A DNA stretch of 20,816 bases from an uncultured Paracoccaceae bacterium (lineage in GTDB: Bacteria; Pseudomonadota; Alphaproteobacteria; Rhodobacterales; Rhodobacteraceae), in contig CALFYQ010000424.1 of assembly GCA_937952085.1 (NCBI GenBank), positions 1 through 20,816 on the forward strand. The letters are read 5' to 3'. The notes under the pieces were generated by a model. That model had not been told where the DNA came from and ran no database searches. It saw only the letters and a program-made list of their open reading frames with translations. The position numbers were made by a program, and so were the translations under genes. Positions 6,382 to 13,022 of this stretch are shown piece by piece (position 1 is the first letter of the stretch; each line of letters opens with the position of its first letter).

Positions 6382-7985
6382 TGGAGTTCGGCCCCGTTCC
6401 GGTCGCCGATGCGGCGGGCGCGATGCTCGCCCATTCGGTGCGCGCGGGCGGGGAGAAGCTCGGCAAAGGCGACGTGCTGACCGCCGAGCAGGCCGCGCGC
6501 CTGGCGGCGGCCGGGGTGACGGAAGTCTGGGTCGCGCGGCCGGGGCCGGAGGACATGGCCGAGGACGAGGCGGCGGCCGCCGTCGCCGCGCCACTCGCCG
6601 GGCCGCACCTCTCGCTCTCGGCGCCCTTCACGGGCCGGGTGAACCTCTTCGCCGAGGCGGCCGGGGTGATCCGGGTGGACGCGGAGGCGATCCGCGCCGC
6701 GAACCGGGAGGACGAGGCCGTCACCATCGCCACCTTGCCGGACTATGCCCGCGTAGCGCCGCGGCAGATGCTGGCGACGGTGAAGATCATCCCCTACGCC
6801 GCGCCCGGGGCCGCCGTCCGGGCCGCCGCGGCGCGGCTCGCCGGGGCGGTGACGCTGCACCGGTTCCGGCCGCTTCGCGCCTCTCTCTTCGTGACGAAGA
6901 CCGAGACGCTGAAGCCCGCGCTGGTCGCCAAGGGGGCGGAGGCGATCTCCGCGCGTCTCGCCGCGCTTGGCGTCGCGCTCGCGGGCGAGCCGGTGGTGAC
7001 GCCGCATGAGACGGGGCCGCTCGCTGCGGCGCTTCGGGCGGCGGAAGGCGATCTCGTGCTGATCCTTGGCGGCTCCGCGACGTCTGACCGGCGGGACGTG
7101 GCGCCGGCCGCGCTGGTCGAGGCGGGCGGGCGGATCGAGCGGTTCGGCATGCCGGTGGACCCCGGCAACCTCCTCTTTCTCGGCGCGCTCGGCGGGCGGC
7201 CGGCGCTCGGCCTGCCGGGCTGCGCCCGCTCGCCGAAACTGAACGGCGCCGACTGGGTGCTGGAGCGGCTGGTCGCCGGCCTGCCGGTGACGGGCGCCGA
7301 CATCGAGGCGATGGGGATCGGCGGGCTCCTGAAGGAAATCCCCTCCCGGCCGCAGCCGCGGGGCGGCGCGGCGCCGGCGGGGCGGCCCTTCGTCGCCGCG
7401 ATCCTGCTCGCGGCGGGTTCGTCAAGCCGGATGCGCGGGGCGGACAAGCTGATGGAGGATGCGCAGGGCGCGCCGATGATCCGCCGCGCGGCCGAGGCGC
7501 TGATCGCTTCCCGGGCGGACGAGACAGTGGCGGTGCTCCGCCCCGGCGACGAGGCCCGCCGCGCCGCGCTTTCCGGCCTCGGGCTCCGCATCGTCGAGAA
7601 CCCGGAGGCGGCGGAGGGGATGGGCGCCTCGATCCGCGCCGGCATGGCCGCGATCGCGCCCGGGGCGGACGCGGCGCTGATCGCGCTCGCCGACATGCCC
7701 GAGATCGGCGCGCGGGAGATCGATTCGCTCCTCGCCGCCTTCGATCCGGAGGAAGGGCGGGAGATCGTCCGCGCGGCGACGGCGGGCGGCGCGCCGGGCA
7801 ACCCGGCGCTCTTCGGCCGCCGCTACTTCGAGGAATTGCAGGCGCTCGAGGGCGACGTCGGCGCGCGTTCCGTGCTGGCGGCGCATCCGGAAGCCGTGCG
7901 GCTCGTGCCGCTGAAGGGCGAAGCGGCGCGGCGGGATCTCGACACGCCGGAGGATTGGGCCGCCTGGCGCGAAGCCGCCTCTTGA
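6381..7985 (+). CDS. Fused molybdopterin-binding / MobA-like nucleotidyltransferase
   Basis: This 534-residue fusion has an N-terminal region (about 1–320) that resembles a MoeA/CinA-type molybdopterin-binding protein: VADAAGAMLAHSV at the start, a GAEAISARLAALGVAL block and LVLILGGSATSDRRD. The C-terminal region (about 335–534) is a MobA/MocA-like nucleotidyltransferase with the loop LLAAGSSSRM at 342–351, K at the DKLM position, GMGASIRAGM and the metal site LADMP. MocA makes molybdopterin cytosine dinucleotide for hydroxylases of the xanthine dehydrogenase/CO dehydrogenase class. That role fits the coupled XdhC upstream, but CTP versus GTP preference is inferred. The TGATG junction implies translational coupling. 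NCBI-style names call this architecture molybdopterin-binding/glycosyltransferase family 2. Confidence 0.87.
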   Translation: MEFGPVPVADAAGAMLAHSVRAGGEKLGKGDVLTAEQAARLAAAGVTEVWVARPGPEDMAEDEAAAAVAAPLAGPHLSLSAPFTGRVNLFAEAAGVIRVDAEAIRAANREDEAVTIATLPDYARVAPRQMLATVKIIPYAAPGAAVRAAAARLAGAVTLHRFRPLRASLFVTKTETLKPALVAKGAEAISARLAALGVALAGEPVVTPHETGPLAAALRAAEGDLVLILGGSATSDRRDVAPAALVEAGGRIERFGMPVDPGNLLFLGALGGRPALGLPGCARSPKLNGADWVLERLVAGLPVTGADIEAMGIGGLLKEIPSRPQPRGGAAPAGRPFVAAILLAAGSSSRMRGADKLMEDAQGAPMIRRAAEALIASRADETVAVLRPGDEARRAALSGLGLRIVENPEAAEGMGASIRAGMAAIAPGADAALIALADMPEIGAREIDSLLAAFDPEEGREIVRAATAGGAPGNPALFGRRYFEELQALEGDVGARSVLAAHPEAVRLVPLKGEAARRDLDTPEDWAAWREAAS

Positions 7986-8034
7986 ACCCGGCCGCCCACT
8001 CGGTTTCCCTCAGGGGATAGCCGAGGGAGACGAC

Positions 8035-9195
8035 ATGCCGATCATGCAAGGCTTTCCGCCCGAGGAGGCGGATCGCGCCACGCTCGCCAACTGGCGGCAG
8101 ACGCCGTGGAGCCACTGGGCCTTCCATCACGTTCGGGAGGTCATCCCCACCGCCGAGATCGCCAACGACCCGAACGATCTCTGGCTGATGCCGCTCGGCT
8201 CGCTGAACCTTTGGGGCGTCGACCTCGACGCGGCGATGACCGCGACGGACGCCGACGCCGTGGTGATCGTCCATCAGGGCCACCTGGTGCTCGAACGCTA
8301 TCGGCGCGGCATGAGGCCGGCGGACCCCCACATCATCTTCTCGGTCTCGAAATCCATGCTCGGCCTCGTCGCCGGCACGCTCCTCGAACGGGGCGAGCTG
8401 CAGGAGACGGACCGGATCACCGACTACATCCCCGAACTCGCCGGTTCGGCCTATGAGGGCGCGACGGTCGGGAACCTTCTGGATATGCGGGCCGGCGTGC
8501 GGTTCGACGAGGACTATCTCGCCACCGACGGGCCGATCGTCGACTATCGCCTCGCGGCGAACTGGAACCCGGTGCCGGCGGGCATGGAGGCGGGCGATCT
8601 CCGCTCCTTCATGTCGAAGATCAGGGAGCGGGACGGCGCCCATGGCGGGCGGTTCCACTATGTCTCGCCGAACACCGACCTTCTCGCCTGGCTCTTCGAG
8701 CGAGCCACGGGCCTGCGCTACGCCGATCTCGTCTCCGAGCGGCTCTGGCGGCCGGTCGGGGCGGAAAAACCCGCCTACATCACCGTGGACCGGATCGGCG
8801 GCGCCCGCGCGGCGGGCGGCATGTGCGTCACCGCGCGGGACCTCGCGCGGGTCGGCATGATGGTCGCCGATAGCGGGATGCGGCAGGGCCGCCGCGTGAT
8901 CCCCTCAAGCTGGATCGACGAGATCGAGCGGAACGGCGATGTCGCGGCCTGGGATTCCGGTGACTTCTTCGAGCATTTCCCCGGCCGGCCGATGCACTAC
9001 CGCGCCAAGTGGTATGTCCAGCGCCAGGGCGCGCCGATGATGCACGGGCTCGGCATCCACGGGCAGTATGTCTTCGCCGACCGGTCGCGCCGGCTCGCCA
9101 TCGCATGGATGTCCTCCCGCCACGCGCCGACGGACAACGAGACGACGGCGCTGGTGCTCGACACGGTAAACGCGATCCGGAGGGCGGTGGGATGA
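8035..9195 (+). CDS. NylB-like serine hydrolase (beta-lactamase fold, esterase family VIII)
   Basis: This 386-residue protein has the class C beta-lactamase/penicillin-recognising fold. Its catalytic motif is S103-V-S-K106 in FSVSKSMLG, Y209 lies in FHYVSPNTD, and a GIHGQ motif stands in place of KTG. It aligns from end to end, from memory, with 6-aminohexanoate-dimer hydrolase NylB. Shared segments include WAFHHVREVIPTA, YIPELAGSAYEG, LDMRAGVRFDEDY, NTDLLAWLFERATGLRY, ITVD and TARDLARVG. NylB residues S112, K115, Y170 and Y215 correspond to S103, K106, Y161 and Y209 here. No signal peptide is seen. An AGGGAGACGAC site precedes the ATG. The gene overlaps the amidase by ATGA. The natural substrate may be an ester or a small amide; nylon oligomers are only one possibility. 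Confidence 0.88.
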   Translation: MPIMQGFPPEEADRATLANWRQTPWSHWAFHHVREVIPTAEIANDPNDLWLMPLGSLNLWGVDLDAAMTATDADAVVIVHQGHLVLERYRRGMRPADPHIIFSVSKSMLGLVAGTLLERGELQETDRITDYIPELAGSAYEGATVGNLLDMRAGVRFDEDYLATDGPIVDYRLAANWNPVPAGMEAGDLRSFMSKIRERDGAHGGRFHYVSPNTDLLAWLFERATGLRYADLVSERLWRPVGAEKPAYITVDRIGGARAAGGMCVTARDLARVGMMVADSGMRQGRRVIPSSWIDEIERNGDVAAWDSGDFFEHFPGRPMHYRAKWYVQRQGAPMMHGLGIHGQYVFADRSRRLAIAWMSSRHAPTDNETTALVLDTVNAIRRAVG

Positions 9196-10583
9196 GCGAT
9201 CTCTGGCGTCTTTCCGCGGTCGAGACCGCGCGGCGCGTCCGCGCCGGCGAGCTTTCCGCCCGCGCCGTGGCCGAGGCCGCGCTCTCCCGGCTCGACGCGG
9301 TCAACCCGAAGATCAACGCCGTCGTCTGGCGCACCGACGAGGAGGCGCTCGCCGCCGCCGATGCCGCTGACGCGAAGGTGTCGAAGGGCGAGGACCCTGG
9401 GCTACTCGCCGGCGTGCCCGTCACCATCAAGGAAAACGTCGACCAGAAGGGTTGCCCGACGACGAACGGGCTGCGGCTTCAGAAGGACCTGGTGGCGAGC
9501 GAGGACAACCCGGTCGTCGCCAACCTGAAGAAGGCCGGCGCGGTGATCGTTGGGCGCACCAACACGCCCGCCTTCAGCCTGCGCTGGTTCACCAACAACT
9601 CACTCCGCGGCAAGACGCTGAACCCCTGGAACCCGGCGCTGACGCCTGGCGGCTCATCGGGCGGCGCAGCGGCGGCGACGGCGGCGGGGATCGGCGCGAT
9701 CGGCCACGGGACGGACATCGCCGGTTCGGTCCGCTACCCGGCCTATGCCTGCGGGCTTCACGGCATCCGGCCGACGCTCGGCCGGATCGCCGCCTGGAAC
9801 CCCTCGCTGCCCGACCGGCATATCGGCGCGCAGCTCATGGCCGTCTCGGGCCCGAACGCGCGGTCGGTCGCCGATCTCCGCCTCGCCTTCGAGGCGATGA
9901 TCGCGCCCGATCTCGGCGACCCCTGGCACGCGCCGGTGCCGTTCGCGATGGGCCCCGTCCCGAAGCGGGCGGCGCTCTGCCTCAACCCTGACGGGCTGGA
10001 GATCACGCCCGAGGTCGAGGCCGCGGTGCGCTCCGCCGCCGACCGGCTGGCCGATGCGGGCTGGGACGTGAAGGAAATGCCGGCTCCGCCGCTCCGCGCC
10101 CCGGCGCGGCTCCAGCTCATGCTGTGGCTCGCGGAGATGCGCCGCGGCGGCAACGCGGTGGAGCGGGAGGGCGAAGCGGACGCGCTCCATGTCTACGCCG
10201 AGATGGAGAAGATCGCGCCCGAGCCGACGCTGAACGACGTGCTCGACGCGCTTCAGGCGCGGGTCGGGTTCCTCAGGGAGTGGCAAGCCTTCCTGGCGGA
10301 CCGGCCGGTTCTCATCATGCCGGTCTCGGCGGAGCCGCCGTTCCGCCAACAGCAGGACATCGAGGACTTCCCTGGCGTCTTCGAATCTCAACTCGTGCAG
10401 GTCGGCCTGCCGCTGATGGGCGTGCCGGGCTTCACCGTCTTCACGGGGTTCGCGGACACGGCGCAGGGGAAAGCGCCGATGGGCGCGCAACTCGTCGGCC
10501 CGCGGTTCCGGGAGGATATTCTCTTTGCGGCGGCGGCGGAGATCGAAGTGCGTGGCGCGGCGCCGGGGATCGCCGAGCCCTGA
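9192..10583 (+). CDS. Amidase-signature family enzyme
   Basis: This 463-residue protein carries the amidase-signature Ser–cisSer–Lys triad. K80 lies in VPVTIKENVD, cis-Ser155 in TPGGSSGGAAAA, and nucleophile S179 in GTDIAGSVRYPA, within a full-length domain. Such enzymes hydrolyse carboxamides in the cytoplasm, and the substrate cannot be read from the sequence. The frame is open well upstream, but the ATG at 9192 overlaps the stop of the serine hydrolase (ATGA) and gives the typical N-terminus (LWRLSAVETARRVRAGELSA). There is no GatB or GatC neighbour, so this is not the GatA subunit of tRNA amidotransferase. The pairing with a NylB-like hydrolase recalls nylA/nylB of nylon-oligomer degraders. 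Confidence 0.92.
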   Translation: MSDLWRLSAVETARRVRAGELSARAVAEAALSRLDAVNPKINAVVWRTDEEALAAADAADAKVSKGEDPGLLAGVPVTIKENVDQKGCPTTNGLRLQKDLVASEDNPVVANLKKAGAVIVGRTNTPAFSLRWFTNNSLRGKTLNPWNPALTPGGSSGGAAAATAAGIGAIGHGTDIAGSVRYPAYACGLHGIRPTLGRIAAWNPSLPDRHIGAQLMAVSGPNARSVADLRLAFEAMIAPDLGDPWHAPVPFAMGPVPKRAALCLNPDGLEITPEVEAAVRSAADRLADAGWDVKEMPAPPLRAPARLQLMLWLAEMRRGGNAVEREGEADALHVYAEMEKIAPEPTLNDVLDALQARVGFLREWQAFLADRPVLIMPVSAEPPFRQQQDIEDFPGVFESQLVQVGLPLMGVPGFTVFTGFADTAQGKAPMGAQLVGPRFREDILFAAAAEIEVRGAAPGIAEP

Positions 10584-10597
10584 GAGGGACCGGGGCG

Positions 10598-10623
10598 GGT
10601 TTCGCGGCCACATCCGCGAAACC
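10598..10623. terminator. Perfect 10-bp hairpin after the amidase gene
   Basis: The arms GGTTTCGCGG and CCGCGAAACC surround a 6-nt loop, starting 15 nt past the amidase stop. No T-tract follows on either strand, but the stem is long and G/C-rich. It could terminate the amidase message rightward and, read leftward, end any transcript from the sigma-54 promoter at 10819–10834. Confidence 0.6.
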
Positions 10624-10808
10624 TCGCTTCACGGTCGGAACAAACCAAGTCGCACAAAGCACAACAGGGACGCTACACCTAGCACACTACGCAACTCGGT
10701 TACTCTGGTTAACAAACGCACAACCACACGGAAGGTTCCACACACACGCAGCCGCCTTCCTTCCCTCGATAGGGCCCCGGCGCGACACACACCGCCGAGG
10801 GGCTGCGT
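10598..10808 (-). ncRNA. Candidate sigma-54-dependent small RNA, about 210 nt
   Basis: This is an inferred transcript. It would start about 12 nt downstream of the GC element of the sigma-54 promoter at 10819–10834 and end at the hairpin at 10598–10623. The leftward strand is G/U-rich with repeated GUGUG and UUGUGC elements. Near its 5' end a stem can form between CGCC(GA)GGGG-type and CCCCGGCG arms (about 10763–10801 on the plus strand). The only ORF on this strand (68 codons, 10835–10629) starts upstream of the expected transcript and lacks a recognisable domain. It does not match the signatures I know for tmRNA, SRP RNA, RNase P or 6S RNA. Both ends are guesses from sequence motifs. Confidence 0.35.
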
Positions 10809-10818
10809 GATGAGATAA

Positions 10819-10834
10819 AGCAAACTGCGTGCCA
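10819..10834 (-). promoter_or_regulatory. Sigma-54 (RpoN) promoter, full consensus match
   Basis: The minus strand reads TGGCACGCAGTTTGCT from 10834 to 10819, preceded by T. This matches the consensus YTGGCACG-N4-TTGCW at every specified base, with the GG (-24) and GC (-12) dinucleotides 10 nt apart. It points left into the gene-free region and toward the end of the amidase, not at any gene. The match is direct; activity is untested and needs an enhancer-binding activator. Confidence 0.62.
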
Positions 10835-10907
10835 AACCGGGCGGCGCCTGTCATTCCCTTGATCTGGCGGGCGAATTTGTTCGATGCGAATTGGTCTCGG
10901 ATTGCCG

Positions 10908-10931
10908 GCCGGCGCGTCGTGTCGCGCCGGC
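10908..10931. terminator. Perfect 9-bp hairpin downstream of the TIGR03032 gene
   Basis: The arms GCCGGCGCG and CGCGCCGGC surround a TCGTGT loop, 115 nt past the stop of the leftward TIGR03032 gene and upstream of the sigma-54 promoter. It is a likely factor-independent-like terminator despite lacking a T-tract. It would insulate the sigma-54 promoter from read-through. Its right half overlaps a TGT-N9-ACA dyad (10920–10934). Confidence 0.45.
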
Positions 10932-11045
10932 ACAGGCGGGCGGGCGATCTGTCCCGATCAGGAACGCGAGTTTCGCGCCCCATGCCATCCAGTATTTTGA
11001 TTTTGCGAGGCTTTCTTGCCGAGTTCTCACCAGGTTGCGGCGGTC

Positions 11046-12113
11046 TCAGCTTTCACCCTCGACGGTGACGAAGGTCATCATTTCCGGCGCCGCCAGGCCG
11101 AGCGACATGCCGCAGCCGACGCCGGGAACGAAGGCGGCGTCGTAGATCTCCATCACCGGCCCGTCGATCCGGAACCATTCGGCGACGCCTCCGGTCCGGA
11201 GGTCGATCAGTTGCGCCCCGGTCCAGGGCTCGCTGTCGGTGGCCTTCAGCTTCTCGTCGAGCGCCAGGCCCTCGAACCGCTTGTATCGCGGGCGCGAGAG
11301 GCCGACGAGCGCGTAGCCTCCATGGAAGGCGAGGCCGCGGACGAAGCCCGGGCAGAAGCAGATAACCGTCTTCTCCCCGGTCTTCCGGTCGATCTCCAGA
11401 AGTTCGCCGGCGCCGGAATTCAGAACGAAAAGCCTGCCGTTCCATATCCGTGGCGAATGCGGCATCGAAAGGCCCGTCGCCACGACCTCGCCGCTCGCCA
11501 CCTCGACGATCACGCCGCCGTCGCTCCGCCGGTCGCGCCATCCGTCCACCGTGTCGGAGCGGGAGCAGGCGGTGACATAGGCCGGCGCGCCGTCCTCCAT
11601 CGCCATGCCGTTGAGGTGGCAACGGTCCTCCGCGACATAGCGGGAGACGAAGGGCGGCCGCCAGACCGGCCGGAAGGAATGCGTCTCGGAAAGCGCGGCG
11701 AGGCAGTTCCACTTGGTGGCGACGAAGATCGGCGCGCCATCCGCGCCGAAGCCCACATCGTGCGCGTCGATCGCGCCGATCGGGCTGATCCGGCGGGGCA
11801 CGAAACAGGCGTCGTAAAGCTCGTTGATCCGCTGCTCAGGGCCGAGCGCGCTCACCATCTCGATGATCGCCGCCTGGGTGGCGAGGGCGATCCGCTTGCC
11901 CGAAACTGCGATCCCCATCGCGTGCTGGAAGAGCCGCTCATCGACGAGAAGCCCGCCGCGCGGGTTGCGGCCGATCAGGTAGAACTTGCCCGACTGATAG
12001 GAGGAGAGCGCCAGCGAGACCCCCATCCCCGCGAGAAAGCGCGGCAGGCCCGGCGACATCGAATAGGTCACCGCCTGCGGCGAGGCGATCCCGTCCTTCC
12101 CCGGCTCCGACAT
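11046..12113 (-). CDS. TIGR03032 (DUF4915) family protein, function unknown
   Basis: This 355-residue protein is recognised as TIGR03032 from its ordered blocks: FLAGMGVSLALSSYQSGKFYLIG, HDVGFGADGAPIFVATKWNCLA, PPFVSRYVAEDRCHLNGMAM, YVTACSRSDTVDGWR, GLSMPHSPR, LNSGAGELLEID, CPGFVRGLAF, ALVGLSRPRY and MEIYDAAFVPGV. The repeated four-strand rhythm suggests a beta-propeller. No activity is established for the family to my knowledge. In some bacteria its members sit with glycan- or secretion-related genes, which are not seen here. There is no signal peptide. The ATG at 12113 is preceded by a G-rich site. It is divergent from an SDR gene, with a promoter candidate (TTGAAG-N17-TAACGT) between them. 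Confidence 0.88.
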   Translation of the reverse strand: MSEPGKDGIASPQAVTYSMSPGLPRFLAGMGVSLALSSYQSGKFYLIGRNPRGGLLVDERLFQHAMGIAVSGKRIALATQAAIIEMVSALGPEQRINELYDACFVPRRISPIGAIDAHDVGFGADGAPIFVATKWNCLAALSETHSFRPVWRPPFVSRYVAEDRCHLNGMAMEDGAPAYVTACSRSDTVDGWRDRRSDGGVIVEVASGEVVATGLSMPHSPRIWNGRLFVLNSGAGELLEIDRKTGEKTVICFCPGFVRGLAFHGGYALVGLSRPRYKRFEGLALDEKLKATDSEPWTGAQLIDLRTGGVAEWFRIDGPVMEIYDAAFVPGVGCGMSLGLAAPEMMTFVTVEGES

Positions 12114-12137
12114 CGGCCCCCCGTCTCTGCCGCCCGC

Positions 12138-12166
12138 ACGTTAGGGGCGGCGGCGGAACGCTTCAA
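12138..12166 (-). promoter_or_regulatory. Candidate promoter for the TIGR03032 gene, in a divergent region
   Basis: On the minus strand, TTGAAG (12166–12161) and TAACGT (12143–12138) are 17 nt apart, predicting a leader of about 18 nt. The opposite strand holds TTCAAC (12162–12167) and TAGCCG (12185–12190), also 17 nt apart, as a weaker candidate for the SDR gene. The two would share bases at the -35. Confidence 0.35.
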
Positions 12167-12215
12167 CGGGGCGCGCCGCCATGCTAGCCGGAAAGAAAGC
12201 AGGAGGAGGAACGGC

Positions 12216-13022
12216 ATGGGCGAGTTCGACGGGCGCGTGGCGCTGGTGACGGGGGGCGGGACCGGCCTCGGGCGTTCGATTTCGGAGCGGCTGGGGGCCG
12301 GCGGCGCGATGGTCCTCGTCAACTATTCGCGGAGCGCGGCGGAGGCGGAGGAGACGGTCTCGGCGATCCGCGCGGCGGGCGGCGCGGCCGAGGCGGTGAA
12401 GGGCGACGTCTCGACCGGCGAGGGCGCGGCGGCGCTGAAGGCGGCCGCGGAGCGGCACGGGCGGCTCGACATCCTCGTATGCAACGCCGGGATCACCAAG
12501 CACGCGCCGAACCACGGCGATCTCGACGCGCTGACGGCGGAGGATTTCCTCCGGATCTATTCGGTGAACGTGGTCGGCGGCTTTCTCGCCGCGCAGGCGC
12601 TGAAGCCGCTTCTCGTGAAGACGCGGGAGGCCTCGGGCCGGGCCGGCTCGATCCTCTTCACTTCCTCCATCGCGGGGACGACGGGGATCGGCTCCTCCGT
12701 CGCCTACGCCGCCTCCAAGGGCGCGCTCAACACGATGACGTTGTCTCTCGCCCGCGGCCTCGCGCCGGCGATCCGCGTCAACGCGATCTGCCCCGGCTTC
12801 ATCGGCACGCGCTGGTTCAAGGACGCGATGGACGAGGCGGCCTACGAGGCGCAGGTGAAGGCGGTGGAGGCGCGGGTGCCGCTTGGCGTCGCCTCCGGGC
12901 CGGACGACATCGCGGATGCGGCGATGTTTTTCCTCTCTGACGCATCGCGCCACGTCACCGGCGAGACGCTCCACATCGACGCCGGGCTCCATCTCGGCTT
13001 TTCGCCGCTCAAGGCCCGCTGA
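12216..13022 (+). CDS. Short-chain dehydrogenase/reductase (SDR), FabG-like
   Basis: This 268-residue classical SDR has the cofactor motif TGGGTGLG at 12–19, D/N motifs (GDVS at 63–66, CNAG at 89–92), a serine at 150/151 and the catalytic pair Y164-x3-K168. The late GDD-like and HIDAGLHLGF blocks complete the Rossmann domain. It oxidises or reduces an alcohol/ketone using NAD(P). The residue after the second strand (NYSRS) suggests NADP is possible, but the substrate is not inferable. The ATG at 12216 has a strong AGGAGGAGG site, although the frame is open upstream. Its last 14 nt overlap the end of mutY on the opposite strand. Confidence 0.92.
   Translation: MGEFDGRVALVTGGGTGLGRSISERLGAGGAMVLVNYSRSAAEAEETVSAIRAAGGAAEAVKGDVSTGEGAAALKAAAERHGRLDILVCNAGITKHAPNHGDLDALTAEDFLRIYSVNVVGGFLAAQALKPLLVKTREASGRAGSILFTSSIAGTTGIGSSVAYAASKGALNTMTLSLARGLAPAIRVNAICPGFIGTRWFKDAMDEAAYEAQVKAVEARVPLGVASGPDDIADAAMFFLSDASRHVTGETLHIDAGLHLGFSPLKAR

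Larger units (their letters stand above)
10584..11045. other. 462-nt gene-free region of atypical composition
   Basis: This is the only gene-free stretch above 300 nt. It lies between the ends of the amidase (+) and the TIGR03032 gene (-). By my count 10621–10740 has 40 C and 24 G (53% G+C), well below the flanking genes, and the plus strand is rich in CACA/ACAA. The short ORFs in it have no codon bias, ribosome binding site or recognisable domain, so I treat it as non-coding. It holds two strong perfect hairpins and a sigma-54 promoter facing left, each listed separately. A C-rich, G-poor plus strand just past the amidase could also act as a Rho-utilisation site. Confidence 0.6.

Noticed and set aside
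6787..8658. A 623-codon minus-strand frame across the Mo-cofactor and NylB-like genes
   Set aside because: Proline/arginine-rich shadow with no recognisable domain, opposite two genes with strong family motifs.
9009..9191. An N-terminal extension of the amidase up to 9009
   Set aside because: This stretch lies inside the NylB-like gene in another frame. The ATG at 9192 gives the canonical amidase N-terminus and an ATGA overlap.
10680..10800. Possible SRP RNA, because GGGAAGGAAGG on the minus strand recalls the SRP tetraloop region
   Set aside because: The flanking GGUCAGGUCC and GCAGCC parts needed for the conserved helix 8 are absent, so the resemblance is only to a purine run.
10629..10835. 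A 68-codon minus-strand ORF beginning at the sigma-54 promoter
   Set aside because: Its start lies upstream of the expected transcription start, it has no ribosome binding site or recognisable domain, and the region does not show coding-type third-position bias.
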